A stretch of 64,000 bases of DNA from NCBI RefSeq assembly GCF_030272615.1, contig NC_081412.1, positions 664,914,481-664,978,480 of the forward strand, in the 5' to 3' direction. Position numbers and translations under genes: made by a program. The notes beneath the pieces were generated by a model, which made no database searches, was not told the origin of the DNA, and saw nothing but the letters and a program-made list of their open reading frames with translations. Shown piece by piece: positions 21,037 through 34,139 of this stretch (position 1 is its first letter; the number at the start of each line of letters is the position of its first letter). The stretch comes from Cryptomeria japonica. Lineage: Eukaryota; Streptophyta; Pinopsida; Cupressales; Cupressaceae.

Positions 21037-22068
21037 CTATTTTGAAAATTCTTGGTTTACCTCATCAACCTTCTCTTTTCCTTTCAAACTGGGTCCATTG
21101 TTATTTGCCAATGATGCCTTACTTCTACAAAATTTTACAATATGTCCAATCTTGTTACAAGCATAACAAGTCACATTGTTTTTCTGAATAGCCTTTCCAT
21201 ATCCTATGCTGGTATGTGTTTTGCATTTATTAGATAGGTGTCTAAATCTTCCGCAAACATAATATATTACATTCACTTTGCAATTTTCTGAAGTATGACC
21301 AATGTTGTTGCATTTGGAGCATTGACCGGTGGGTGCATTAATGTTCTGATAGTTTCTAGTTCTACACTGATTTTCTTTATGACCATACTTGTTATAGTTA
21401 AAACATTTCCCATTAAATTTGTAAGCATTAGGTTGTCTTACCAGTTTGTTGTGATCATGATTGTTTGCAGTACCAGAGCTTTCACCAACTTCAAATCCAA
21501 GTCCATTGGTATCCCCATTAGGTTTTTTATTTTTCAGCATATTATCAAGTACTTTTGAACTTTTCTTGAATTTCTCTTTGTGTTGATTTGCAATAGCCAA
21601 CTCATTTTCCAAGATTCCCTTCTGTCTCATAAGTTCAATTTTATCATTTTGTGTGTGGATCAAATCTGTCTTCAACATATCATTTTCATGACTGAGTCTT
21701 GTATTTTCATTTCCAGCATCATTGAGTCTCCTAGTCAAGTCATCTTCATTCTTCTTTTCGTCTTCACTTTCTTTGGAAAACCTCGTAGTCATATCTTGCA
21801 TTCCATTCCTCATAGCATTGTTTTCTTGTCTCAATTTGTTCACAAGGTCATTAAGAGTTTCCTTTTCATCATCATCACTTTTCATCTTCTCATAAAGTTC
21901 TCTTCTTTTGTTTCTAGCAATAGTGAGATTTTCTTGAAGTCCTTGAATGAATTCTTGTGTAGTCTTTAGATCATCTTCAAGTTTGATATTCTTTAAATTT
22001 TATGTATCATAATCTGCAAGAGTTGTTTCCAATTGCTTTCTCAAGTTTTCCATCTGTACCAGTGTCAT
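21037..22068 (-). pseudogene. CCHC zinc-knuckle, coiled-coil gag-like protein
   Basis: An ATG at 22068-22066 lies only 44 bases inside the PBS. The frame has one TAA near 22001, then is open to 21037. The first 150 residues are heptad-like and Lys/Glu/Asn rich (coiled coil). Four knuckles follow, for example CSKCNNIGHTSENC and CYACNKIGHIVKFC; the first (CFNYNKYGHKENQC) has lost its second Cys and the third is altered as well. It is probably a gag or nucleocapsid-type protein binding element RNA, now mutated. Confidence 0.7.
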
Positions 22069-22111
22069 GATCTCCCTCAAGCTATTAGACTTTTGAAAAA
22101 TAGAGGACCAG

Positions 22112-22123
22112 GCTCTGATACCA
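22112..22123 (-). other. Primer-binding site, initiator-Met tRNA type
   Basis: The minus strand reads TGGTATCAGAGC, the standard plant PBS complementary to initiator Met tRNA, two bases inside the LTR end. Confidence 0.88.
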
Positions 22124-22125
22124 AT

Positions 22126-22910
22126 TGTTAGGATTCCCAAAGATATTAAGAGCAGGAGGGGGGGGTGAATCAGTATCTAACCGGTTAACATATTTTCTAA
22201 AATTATTTAGTATTTTGCATTCCAAAACAATATATTGGTAAACAAGAATCAATGCAGTAAATATGAAAAATAAAGAACACATAGAAAGCACACCATAACA
22301 CAAGATTTTTGGCAAGGAAACCCAGTGTGGGAAAAACCTCAGTGGGAGTTGTGACCCACAATATTCACTCACTGGCCAATGAATGGATATTACTTACAAT
22401 GATGTGCCTACACATGTAGGAAGGCCAACTGCCTAGAGCTCACTGCTCAAATACAAAAAGAAGTCTCACTGACTTATAAAAATGGATTATGAGAGTCTAC
22501 TATAATGTACTGCTACAAAAAGCATCTGCTATGCCAGGTTTAGTACTGATTTAAGCTCATAGAATAACTATAAACCCTTATACAAAATCTGCCCCAATAT
22601 TTGTTCATCATATCCATCCTATCTGTATGTCGATGTCAGAATGATCTACAAGATCTCATACTTATATATGATTCTTATTAAAATATTCCATGTCGGCTTA
22701 CAAAAGATATCAAAATTAAATACAACATACAATAATCAAAATCATGTTAGCTAGGGTGTCGGTAAATATTATGGTCGCTGCCAGTGTACTATCTACCGGT
22801 GTAGAGTCTGTTGGTGCCGATTCCTACCGGTGCCATAAGATTGCAAGGTTGTCATCAATGACAATACCTTCAATCACCTACAATTCTCATTGGAGTGTGT
22901 AATACCAACA
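22126..22910 (-). repeat. 5' LTR of the minus-strand element (785 bp)
   Basis: Written on the + strand it runs from TGTTAGGATTCCC to AATACCAACA, so on its own strand it begins TGTTGG and ends CCTAACA, two bases before the PBS. A TATATAAG box lies on the minus strand near 22660-22668. The flanking bases at 22911 are ATATA, a possible target duplication whose partner is not in the window. Confidence 0.75.
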
Positions 22911-23665
22911 ATATAACTCTCTTTTTTCAAAGTTTATGTATTCTCCCTGCACCTTGTTACAATTCTCTATCTCTTGAGTTACTTAAAGAAAAGAACAATG
23001 AATCTAACAAACTACGCTAAAACTTACAATCAAGTAGCACAAAGTCTCCTTTAAATGTAACACTAGCTCAAATTGATTATTACAAATAATTAGAAAATTA
23101 ACTTGCAGCTCAAAGTCTTCAAGTAGAAATTCCTAATCCTTTAAACTACAAGTAACTCCAGTAATACAAATCCTACCACTAATCACTTAATTATCAGAAA
23201 AAATCTCAAATATGCAAGGAGCACACAATCTACTTGCACGATTCAAGAGCTCTTTTACTCACATAACAATATCTCCAATACCAAGGAAGTAAAGAATACA
23301 TATAAGTAATGAACATAAGAAAATTAACTCATGTAAACAACTTTCCTGACACAACACAAAGTTTGAGATCAAACAAAATTGATTTCTTTATTTGCTTGAT
23401 AGAATCTTCACAACAAAAGCATAAAGTCTTAGTTGAGGCAAAAATTCTGCAGAGTTTTTCTTAGCATGAAAAAGATAAATATTTACAAATGAAGGTCCTC
23501 CTTAAATAGGAAAAGAATGGAGAAAAATGTGGGCACAATTGACTAATTCAACTACACAGTCCGACTTCACTACAACTACAACATGAGGAAAATGTGCAGC
23601 TGCAAGAAAACTAGCAACATCTAATGATGCAACTACATTAAAAAAAAAGGCTAATAGGGGACACT
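22911..23665. other. No gene seen
   Basis: AT-rich sequence between two decayed elements. I see no open frame, tRNA or repeat boundary that I can support. Confidence 0.5.
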
Positions 23666-26600
23666 TTATCCATCTTTCTCCTCGTTTGATTTATGAAATT
23701 CTTCAAACTTAGTCAGGATGGCTTTCATCTCTGCTTCGTCTAGAATTAGGGTAGAATTTGTGATCACAAGAATACAGGAAATCGTATCCTTGGTCTTTAC
23801 ATGTTTCTTTTTCCCGTCCTTCAGAATGGATGCGAGGACTTCAAAATTGACTTGGATCTCTAGTAACTTATCGAATGCACTAAGTGAGAAATCTTGTCCC
23901 ATGCAGTGATCCATTAGAGAAAGAAATGCATGTGTGATAGCATCACTAGTAATGAGATTCTGATTGTCATCATATAGATAACAAGGAAGATTGACAATTC
24001 TGGTAGAAATGAGATAAATCTCATCATCATCTTCCTTCCTTTATTGGTCCATCTATGCAATTATCAACATTATTGTCTCTTTCTCGTGAGACAAAAATGA
24101 CAAGATCTGGATATAATTTTCCCTTGAAGGAATTACTTTATTTTCAATGAGGACATCTATTCTAAAGTCCTCCATTTTGATCCAAAGGGTTGTACTTTTC
24201 TCAACTTCCTCAATCTCCTGAGATAATGAAGTTTTGAGTCCTTGCATTTGGCTTTGGATTACTTCAAAATCCACCAATAGCCTAACTATTGAACTTAGAA
24301 GATGAGAGCCTTTTGACCTTAGCCGCAAAATCCACTCATCCATCACTTGTCCCTTGGCTCCTACCTGTTCAATTTTCTTCAGAGCTTCAGTGTCCATTAA
24401 AGATCCTATGGGCTCAACTTCCTGAGAAGATTGTATGACTTTGAGAAGAACATTAATCAATTATTCACATTTCTATTTTAATTCACTCTTCTCATCCCTC
24501 TCTTGATCAAAACTCCATAACAAAGAGTTGAAAGTTGTCTGAGAAACCAACTTAACACTCTCACGTGTTTCCACCCCAAGCTCTATGGTTTGCATGGTGC
24601 AATCCTCAGGTCGTATATTACCTTTATCCTTATCTGATGATGGTATCATGACCTCAGCATACTTCCTTTTAGAAAATGGGTCTACTAACACTTGAGAGAT
24701 AGTCTCAAGTTTCTTTGTTCCTTTAGGCTTCAAAGGAACCAATTTCTCAAAATCAAACTCATTAGGAGAAATTAATTGTGTTTTCCTCTTAGGCGCCACT
24801 ACCTCCATCCAAGGTGGTAATTTTGGAGTGGTCGATTGAGTAGTAGCTCCTTGCTGACTCTCGGTTGAGATTTTGGGAGTAGGCTGACAGGATCTCGCAA
24901 CAGTTGTGAGTGTTGTTATTGGCACCAATGTTGAAGTATCTTGTGGAATACCTGTCGATGTTGTAATAGTTGTTGCTACTGACTTCTCTTCAGTCATAGA
25001 TGGGAGAGTTGAAGGTGTCATGGATGCAACCTCAATACTTACCAGTGGTGGAATTTATGTTATGATTGTAATAACAAGTAAATTCATTGTAGATTGACCT
25101 GCAAACGCCTCTTCCATAGCTTCATTAAAATATAGCATTGAAGATTCAATAGTGGATGAAGGAAAATCATCCAAATTGGAGAACTCGGTTAATGCAAAAG
25201 ATTGTTGAGCAATCTTTGAGTACACCATGTCCATGCCCAGGTCCTCATCATGAAACTCCTCATCCTCTTGATAAGAATCAAAATTGATAAAATGAATGAT
25301 CACCTCTGAATGAGTTGGTACCTATGAAGTAACCAAGACATTAACTTCACCAAGATGTGATGTTTCTTCAACCCATGCTTCCTCTTGTTGAGGAATTTCA
25401 CCTTCTTTACTCTCCTTCTCCTTTTTAGTTCCAATAGAAGCTTGTTGTTTTGGTTCCTTTGTAGTTTTCCCTTGCATTGATGATGATGACTCACCCTTCT
25501 TGGACCCTTTAATTGTGAATTTGATTTTGGCCCTTTCCCCTTAGATTGTATCATGGGGGCTGAGGATAGTGCTTGTTGATCTGCCCTACTTTTTGTTTTT
25601 GTCTCAACTGTAGTTGTCTTACCAATCGGACCATCACTATTATCATCAACCCCAGAACTAGCAGGAAGCTGTTTCATTCCAAGATTTTTTTTTAACAGCC
25701 AAGCATTAGTGTTTGCCAGAATGGGAGAGATTCTTTGGGTGATAGATTTACTTTCCTTTCTCGACCATTGCATAAGAGGAAGTGGGGAGTCAGCAATCTT
25801 CTTCTCATAATAGACTGGGTCTATTATGTCATTAGTATCTTCCCTGGTCATTGGCATTTTTGCCAAATCCAGGTTCTCAACCTTGTCCAAGATAAGACTA
25901 CTAAAATCCATCCTCCTTATGTGTTCCTCATCTTGGCAATCTGCTCATACATCCTCAAATCTAAAAATATGAGTGTAGCTTCTTTTAGGCTTATTTTTCA
26001 TGCCATGAAAATCAAAATTGTTTTGTGCCTTGAATCTTCTCATAGTGTTCCATTGAATCTCTTCCTCCATGTTCTTTACTATGGGGTTAGTTAAAACTGA
26101 GTATCTGCCAATAGATTCAACAAACTTCAACCCAACCTTATGTGCTTGTGATTGCTTTTCATGCACATAGATTAGTTGTCAACACAATTCCATGAGGATG
26201 ATCTTATTAGAAGGATACCTTGGAAAAATGAAGGTTTCACCCAAGAAACGTCCGATTCGGATGTAAGTGAGAGATGGAAACTAAAGAAAAACACATCCAA
26301 AATGGGACACCCTATTATATGTAGCTTCTAACAATCTTTTCTTCTACAGGTTTTTATCAAACATGCACTTCCACACAACAAATAATGCATCATTAACCCT
26401 TCTAAAATGGCTATCTTAATTCTTGATCGTGAGTTGATCATAGTATTCCCAGACAGGTACTAATCTCTTGTCACCCTTGGTAGACAAACCTGGATATTGC
26501 CTCATAAAGGCAGCTGCATAAACTAGGTATGAGGTCATATAGAATTTCAGCGCCACCTTGACTTCTTTCAATTGAGCACATAGCACATCACTAATTTGTT

Positions 26601-27299
26601 TGCCCCAATTAATTCTCATAGCCCTTTTCCTGATTATATTCATGTAATACCACATCCAAGTTTGAAAGTAATGAGAATCATTTAAACCCTTCACCCTTGA
26701 TAACATAGTGACCATATCATTGTACTCTTCATTGAAGTCACTTCTGTGGAAATACTTAGGCCATAGTGAGGTCATAGAATTTCTTGCAGTAGTGAGGTAC
26801 ACTGTATTTATTACTTTCTTGCATTTCTCCTCATTTTTCTCATAGTACTCCTAAGCACTTTCTTGAGAAATGTTAGCTACTTCCTCAACTGAAGAACCTT
26901 TGAAAACACTGTTGAAGAAAAGACAATCCAAAGTCATGATCACATTTGTTCAGCATCCCTAACCTGTCTTGTATTCAGATCAAAGTAATTCACTACCACA
27001 AGTACAAAATCAGGATCATGAGCTACAACTGGGAAGGAAGCATATTTATGTAGCTCATATTTGATCAAGTTTGTTAGGCAAGAAGGAGCTTTCTCAACCC
27101 AATCTATAAATTCTTGCATACTAACATGATCAATGTTTGTGTTCATAATTTCCTTGGTGTTTGAATCCACTGAACTTCTTGGGTACAAATTCAAGTACTT
27201 ATCGTACTTGTACTTCATCTTCTTTGCTGATGTTTTTTTCGGTGAAGATTCCAACTAACTTGAAGAAGGATCTGATTTGTCATGAGAGGGCTTTGACAT
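23666..27299 (-). pseudogene. Decayed unknown protein gene, probably element-borne
   Basis: An ATG at 27299-27297 opens a frame with an early TAG (27257-27255), then continues with many stops through pieces at 27254-26940, 26802-26416, 26166-25945, 25911-25300, 25021-24473, 24460-24053 and 23914-23666. The front half is globular (segments FIDWVEKAPSCLTNLIKYEL, YFQTWMWYYMNIIRKRAMRI); the back half is Lys/Ser/Thr-rich with a coiled-coil-like end. The layout resembles the unknown ORF at 18640-20673 but I cannot show homology by eye. Function unknown. Confidence 0.5.
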
Positions 27300-27439
27300 T
27301 TCTAAATGATTGCATTCAATACTGAATATTAGCCTCTTCGATAGTTATCATCATCAATAAAACCACATTTTATCAATCAGATCGAAAAAATAGACTCAGA
27401 ACAAACTTAGGAGCAAAACTGTCAAAAATAGCAGGTCGG

Positions 27440-28520
27440 GGAAAAAAGTCCGATCTGCACTTTAAGAGTAAAAATTTGCACATCTGGCTTTAAAATCTGA
27501 TCTGCAAAGGATAAAACATCTTTACTTGCATATCGTACTTTAAAGTCCGATGTGGAAATAGGGGAAAGTCATTGGCACATCGAACTTTAAAGTCTGATGT
27601 GCATGTTGGAAAAAAAAAATCATTAGCACATCGGACATCCGATGTGCAAGTGTAGAACATTGCAAAAAGACTAGCACATCAGGCTTTAAAGGCGAATGTG
27701 CTAGTTGGGGGAAAAGAATCCGATTGACATGTCATGTTTTAAAACCCGACATGTCAACTGAACAATCTCCCCTCACATATCGGACTTTAAAGTCCAATAT
27801 GTGAGGTTTACCCTCTTGTATACCAGACTTTAAAGTCAGATATGCAGAGGGATCTCTGTACATAATCCTACGGATCGGGTTATAAAATCCATCATGCAGG
27901 CTAGGAAAAGGGAAAAGAAGATAGATCCTTGCACATAGCCTACGGATCGGGAGATGTTGAGGAACAATCAAATTTTAATGTCTTATATGCCTCCTACCAA
28001 CAGAAAACCCAAAGAGGCAATAATGCAGTGGAAAACCCTGAAAGGAAAAATAAAAATAAAACAAAACCTACCTCAATCCACCAAGATGAACAAAGATCTA
28101 GTAGGGATTCGACAAATCCACAAGGCTGGTGATAAAAAACAGAGGAAAATGGAAGAGGGCACGCACAAAGGAGAATTCACAAACAAGAATGAAGAAATAA
28201 TCTCCTAAATTAGCAATAAATGAGACCATAATTACTAATCATGTAGTGTATGTCGAACTTTAAAGTCTGACATGCAGAAATAAAACCCTTGCAAGTCAAA
28301 CTTTAAAGTCTGACATACAAGTTTTGATCGAAAGATGTGTAGATCGAACTTTAAAGTCTAAACTATAGGGGAAGGATTACCTGCAAGTCATACTTTAAAG
28401 TCCGATCTATAGGGATAAAACCAAACCTTTGCACATGGGACTTTAAAGTCTGATTTGCAATTTTTTAAAAAAGAAGGAACCCTGCAAGTCGGGCTTTAAA
28501 GTCCGACCTACAGGAAAAAA
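27440..28520. repeat. Array of palindromic units with core GACTTTAAAGTC, about 15 copies
   Basis: Two blocks (27440-27895 and 28245-28520) carry about 15 units of an imperfect dyad: a TTTAAA centre flanked by RACT/AGTY, then arms such as CATCGG and CCGATG. Centres are about 42-56 bp apart. Arms vary between units (CATCGG, CAAGTCG, CATATCGG), often with matching changes on both sides. One unit near 27630 lacks its centre. The block lies directly upstream of the decayed minus-strand ORF. Confidence 0.85.
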
Positions 28521-31500
28521 TGCAAATCTTAAAAACTTAGAAAACAATAAAAACAAAAATTGAAAAGCTAAATGAGCTAACCAACGGAGTCGATCAAGCT
28601 CTCCTGGAGGTCGTAAGGTATGAAATGGACCAATTTCGTAGGTTACCTCACGATTTTGGTCTTGCTGAAATTGGGGACAATAAAAATGACAAAGGAATGT
28701 CCCAAATTGAAGTTCTATAATATAATTGATAAATTTAATCAACATGCTATCAATACTAATTGAGCAATAGAAAAATGGTTGGCCCTTGCAAGTGTTAAGT
28801 TTTGATGGTTTCTAACAAGGTAAGTCTGAGGCCTCTAGTACTAGGTTAATTACATGGAACAATGTGAGACTCCTCATTTGAGTATGCTTGATAAAATTTC
28901 TATATAGAACCAATAATGAGGTTGAGTTTGCAAGGTTATATTAAGGCCTAAATGTTTATATGGATTTGGATATGAACTTGGTTGTTATTGAAGGGGATTC
29001 CCAAAGTATTGTAAATGAAATAGTATCAAGGAATGCCATATTGGAGATTCTCAATATGGTTTGACCATATGCTTAAGTACTTGGAAACTACTTTTGAATT
29101 TACAATAAAACATATGCTAAATTCAATGTGGTTATGCACCTCCTTTTGAAAATATTAGTGGATCAACATCAAACATAATATTTGTAGAGGATGTCAATAT
29201 GTGGATTAGGCTTAAGAATATTATAATAATTAAGAGATCTTGCTCTCTTTTATATCATTAGATGGAATTTGAATGTGATCTTTTTATACTATGATGGTAT
29301 CAACAATAACAAATTCTAAATTAAAAGTGTTTAGCTATGTAATACATAGCAAGGTGAATCCATACTCCAAAATATATTTGTAGTTATATTCCAGATCAGG
29401 TTTACAAATAGGTAAAATGATTGTTAGAAATTAAAATACATAAAATATAATACAAAGATTTATGTTCTATTTACCAATTAAATGGGAACACAAAATTAAA
29501 ATACAACAAAAAAGTAGCTAAAGACATGCAAATTATTCTTCTATTAAATCACAAAATAAACTTTTACAAATTGATTAAACTTATATTAAGTACCCAGAGA
29601 GATTAAGACATTCAGTTAAACCACTTCTCTCTTTACAGATAGAATTGAGAGTTATATGAGTCAAAATTTGAATATCTTTATGCAATAGAATACCTCTACT
29701 TCAATGAAGTTTTATAGTTAGTATTTTTCAGAAGTAACATGAAAGGGAGCCACTTTCTTGCTTGTAACTTGTTAACAAAACCATAACATAATAAATAAAC
29801 TAAATTTTATATTATTAGCTACTAAATAAATAGAAATTGATTTACTGGTTTTTGTTGATGTATTGGAAGCAATGTAGAGTCAAAGTAAAGATAATCCTTC
29901 CTACAAAATTTTTTAACAAGTATTTTAATTCAAATGCTTTAAAGAAAGGAATGCATTTCTTGCACATTCGAGAGAATTAATTTTAGTTTTAATTGAAATG
30001 AGAGAATTTTCAAAGGACACAAAATCATAATTTACATCTATATACAGGTCATTTACAGACATGTGCATGTTATCTTGAAAACTACACTCTAAGCCACAAA
30101 GTTAGTTGATTATTATGAGAACTTGATCTTATCAACCCAATAAATTCCTCTAAATTATTTATCAAAGAGAAAAAATTAAAGTTGCATAAGTTTATTTTTT
30201 AATATTTTAGATCTACTCATCAATGATCAAATCCATGAAATTTGAGAGTGAACTCACAATGATGAAGATTGAATTGTAAGATTTATCATGCTAATAGATA
30301 TATCACAAAGATGACTACCATCATATCATGAACATGTTTTCTTTTAAATCTTGAAAAATAAGTTTCACAGGAGATCAAAAATACCATTTAATCATATGTT
30401 TTAAAATTAAGAATTTTTACCTCCACTTTCATTTTTTAAATGTTTATTATAACCACCCACCAGCTCAAATTAAATTAGATTAATTTACACTCATTCGTTA
30501 TATTTATTCAATCAACCTAAATTTTTATCTAAAGCAATTTATTTCTTTATTTACAATAATATATGTATAATTTGTAATGTTTACATGTGCACATATATCA
30601 ATGGTATTGTCTATGTGAAATAAAATACCCATGCACTGTATGTCATTTTGTGGCTATAGAAAGAAGACTACTTCACCATACACCATTAATAAAATAAAAC
30701 ATTTTTTATGAAAACTTATGTCTACTCACTACTAACAAGTTGAATACAATGTGTGATTTCCCAAATGTAAGTTTAATAAGTCATCCTTACACAAGTGCAT
30801 ACATCTTGTGTTCTTTCATTTCATTCTAGATGAATCTCACTCATGTGGATGATCCTTTGGCCAAAATCTTAGTCCATAAAATCTCCAAATTTAAATATAA
30901 ATTCTAGTCAATTCCTACCTATTCTTTCTAAGTTAAATACTAACTAAGCATGTGTATGTATTGTCTCCTTAGTCTGCAACCTACCATTTTTCTTTTCCTG
31001 GAACTCTCATTCATCTTGATGATGGAACACAGAGTGTGATCCACAACGTTCTTATTGATGACAAAAAAATTACACATAATCAAATCCATAAGTTGCTCAC
31101 TTAATTATGTAATTTATTGTTATATTCGTGTATTTAGAGTTAGTATATTACATTCATTTTTACATCTCCTCATCAAGTATTTATTTGAATCCCATTGAGT
31201 TATAAAAGGAACATTTTAGTTTTGTGAAATAAAATGAATCTTAATGTGCACATTCATACTAGGAACATTTGATAACTAAGACTTTCTTTCTATCTTTCAT
31301 CATTTTACATGATTTTTCTTTTTGATTTAGGAGAGCTCATCTCCTAGTGACATATTAATACCCCTCTAAAAGTAATTTAGAAACATTTGAAATCTTTATG
31401 GTAAAATAGAAACAAAAATAGGTGTTGTGAATTATGTCAACAAGAAGGCATATGTACAAATAATGGATGAATATATGAATGTAAAAGTCCCTAAACACAT

Positions 31501-31998
31501 AGATTTGAATTGTTTAATTAAAATAGAACATTATGTGCACACACATATAAAATTATAATTTCCAAACCAATAGTTTATATACCATTTTCATATTTGAAAT
31601 TAATTGTCATTACGCAGAGAGGCGTAACAATACAATGGCACCCATCCATTTTTTTCATGTAATTTAACGACTAGAAATTTACAAATAAATTAAAAAGTAA
31701 AATAAAAATTAAAAATAAATTTTCTATTATTATTATTTATAATAATAACTAGACAGTGAATAATTTTAAAATAAGTTTAAGAGTAAAATCTAAATTATAA
31801 AGAAACTTTCTATTATTATTATTTATTAAATATGAAAAAAAATTAAATCAAGATTTAAACGAAACAAATCTAAATTAAAAAGAAATTTATTATTATTATT
31901 TATTAAATATTAAATATGTATATGTATGTATATGTGTGTATCTACATTTAAAAAAACTTCTAATTTGAATTTTTTTGTTTTTAAATCTAGACTTGAAA
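28521..31998. other. AT-rich intergenic sequence with a faint RNase H remnant
   Basis: Mostly featureless AT-rich DNA. On the + strand around 28965-29035 a frame reads LVVIEGDSQSIVNEI, which fits the EGDS motif of the RNase H found at the end of plant LINEs; upstream and downstream frames are broken. Simple ATT-type tracts occur near 31680-31920. Confidence 0.45.
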
Positions 31999-32331
31999 GA
32001 AACGTCTATTTTTTTATTTTTTTTCAATAAAAGTGGATTATTCCACTAAACTTCTTTTATTAATATTTTTTATTTTTTACACAGGATTCAAAGAGCATAC
32101 CAAAGGAAAGAACCCAAGGAAGAAAACCTCCGGTCACAGCTCATAAAATAAACCTATAGTATCTAACGGATCAATTTATACACCCCGCCCAAAACCACAT
32201 ACAAAATGCAGGCACAACACATATAATATCAGTTTTGCATAGAGCCCATATAGCAATTTGCCAAAAAAGCCCATCAGATAATTTTCAAATGTAGACTCCA
32301 TAGCTGCTATCAATGGAAAAACGTCTATTTA
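31999..32331 (-). mobile_element. 5'-truncated LINE copy with 12-bp target duplication
   Basis: AAACGTCTATTT flanks a segment of about 305 bp on both sides (left copy starting near 32000, right copy near 32319). The left end is a T-rich run, which is the poly(A) tail of a minus-strand insertion. The body aligns loosely with 32605-32870 (shared blocks such as AAAAGTGG, GAAAGAAC, AAACCTAT), the 3' end of the adjacent full-length LINE. It is therefore a dead-on-arrival copy of a related LINE. Confidence 0.75.
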
Positions 32332-32954
32332 TTTATGTTTTTTGCATGCAGATAATTTCATATTTTAAGATAAGACTCTAAAAATTATATTTTTAAATAT
32401 AGATTTAAAAGAAACTTCTATTTTAAAAAATTAAATCATTTCATATTCTAAAATAAGACTAAATTCTAATAAATATTAACCATATCAAATCAATCAATCT
32501 ATATTAAATATAAAGACTTTAAATTTGATATCTTTCCCTCCTCTGCATATATTTTATTTTAAAAATATAGATATGCTAGTTAATTATTACATTTTTTTTT
32601 TTTTTAACAAAAAGTGGCGATTACTTAATGTATTAATATTTATAAAACCTAGTTTGAGAGCTCATCAGAGAAAGAACTAGGAAGAAAAATCAGAATCCTA
32701 GCTCGAATACAAATGCAAATATCCAAACCTATGCTATAAAGGATCTAGTCACCCAATTTTACAAAATAAGCTTAATCAAAATATACATTTTTCTAGGAAG
32801 CCTATAGTTGCTATGTATAATTTGATATAATATATCAAAATATCAAAAAAGAAGCCAAAATTAACATGCCATATCGGCTGACATCGAATTCCCTTTTACA
32901 TCGAATCAAGGAAATATTCTTGGTACCAAAAAACAAAAAACAAAAACTATCTTT

Positions 32955-33967
32955 TTACTCTTCCATGGTAGAATTATGCAAGGTTTGATTTTTGAGGGCA
33001 TTGAGGTCTGAAGTGTCATCCTCCCATCACATTAGCTCTGCTTCCTCTCCTGGGTGACGAATGACCTCCCATACATTTATCTATGTGGGTTGTCGAGACG
33101 TTTCTTTCCTCCATGAAGTCGATGCAATATTCTCCCACTCCTCTGCCACTTCGGACTATGAAAACCTATTTGTCCAACCTGAGGCCACATCATGTAAAGG
33201 TGCATTAAGGTCTAGCAACCTTTTTGGAATCCATCCCCTTTCCTCTAGTTGCAATATTGGCGGTCTGGAGTCGACGTTTTCTAGCTCAAAAATCACCATA
33301 AGAGCCCCAACTTTAATCCTGACTCTGTGCACAATGTGCTCATCCAATTATCTACCAAGTTGTCGCAAGCCATTCCTCACATGGCAGAAATTTTTCCTTT
33401 CGAGGGCATGCTTTATTCGGTCATAGAGCAGCATGTATTCATGACTAGTTAAGATGAAATGTCATGGAAACAAACCCCCTAGGAGAGCTGAGCCCTACCA
33501 CAGATTATAGTTGGCCAAAGCTTCATAGAAATTGGCAGATTCAAGCACATCCTGCCTTACCAACTTAAAAAACACTATTTTGAGTAGAGGAATCGATTGC
33601 AAAAGATCAAAAGCATTGGACATAAAAGAACAGAGAGTTTGATAGGGAAATAAAATTCTTTTGGCTTGAGGGGACAATATCTCCTCACCAATGAATTGTT
33701 TAACTGCTCTCCTTAGTCGTGAAATAGTTGGTTGAGGTCCCCATCATCAATGTGGTCATGGAATTCTATAGAGGGCTCTTCAATACACACTGCCACTCGG
33801 TCGTTCCATGGCATGTACTCCCAGTGCAATTGCCTACAACCTTCGCAAGAAAAATTCTCAATTTTTCCACTCACTGAATTGCTAAAACTTTCAAACACTT
33901 CGGCTAATAATTGTGAACTAATGCACTCAAGTTTCCTTTTATAAACAAAAAATAGCTTGCCACACAA
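32955..33967 (-). pseudogene. Extra ORF downstream of LINE ORF2 (ORF3-like), unknown
   Basis: Between the ORF2 stop (34288) and the poly(A) lie 1.68 kb, unusually long for a plant L1 3' UTR. Most of it reads as a decayed coding frame: FFVYKRKLECISSQLLAEV, WEYMPWNDRVAVCIEEPSIE, then after a frame change LSPQAKRILFPYQTL and VRIKVGALMVIFELENVD, ending at TAA 32957-32955. About 330 codons with only a handful of stops. I recognise no family. It could be a captured host fragment or a genuine third ORF. Confidence 0.5.
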
Positions 33968-34139
33968 AAAATATTTTTTGGAAGGATTACTTTATGGCAT
34001 TTTTTGTGTTGCAATAATTAGTTGGACTATTAAAAACCACACTCAAAATTTCTTGTATTAACATTTGACATTAGCGCAGCCGAAGGAGTGTGTGAGAAGC
34101 CAAAAATCTCCTTTCCCCATGTGAGCTAACATCATCCAT

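Larger units (their letters stand above)
18631..22910 (-). mobile_element. Decayed minus-strand LTR element, interrupted by the Tat element
   Basis: It has a right-hand LTR (22126-22910), a Met-type PBS (22123-22112), a CCHC protein ORF and a second unknown ORF, all on the minus strand. No reverse transcriptase is visible in the retained part. The left end would lie beyond the Tat insertion, outside the window, so it may be non-autonomous or simply cut. Confidence 0.75.

Noticed and set aside
28443-28745. 100-codon minus-strand frame next to the palindrome array
   Set aside because: Hydrophobic low-complexity text without ATG support; overlaps the palindromic repeats.
33061-33426. 121-codon + strand frame in the LINE 3' region
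   Set aside because: It is antisense to the longer, more protein-like minus-strand frame and has no recognisable domain.
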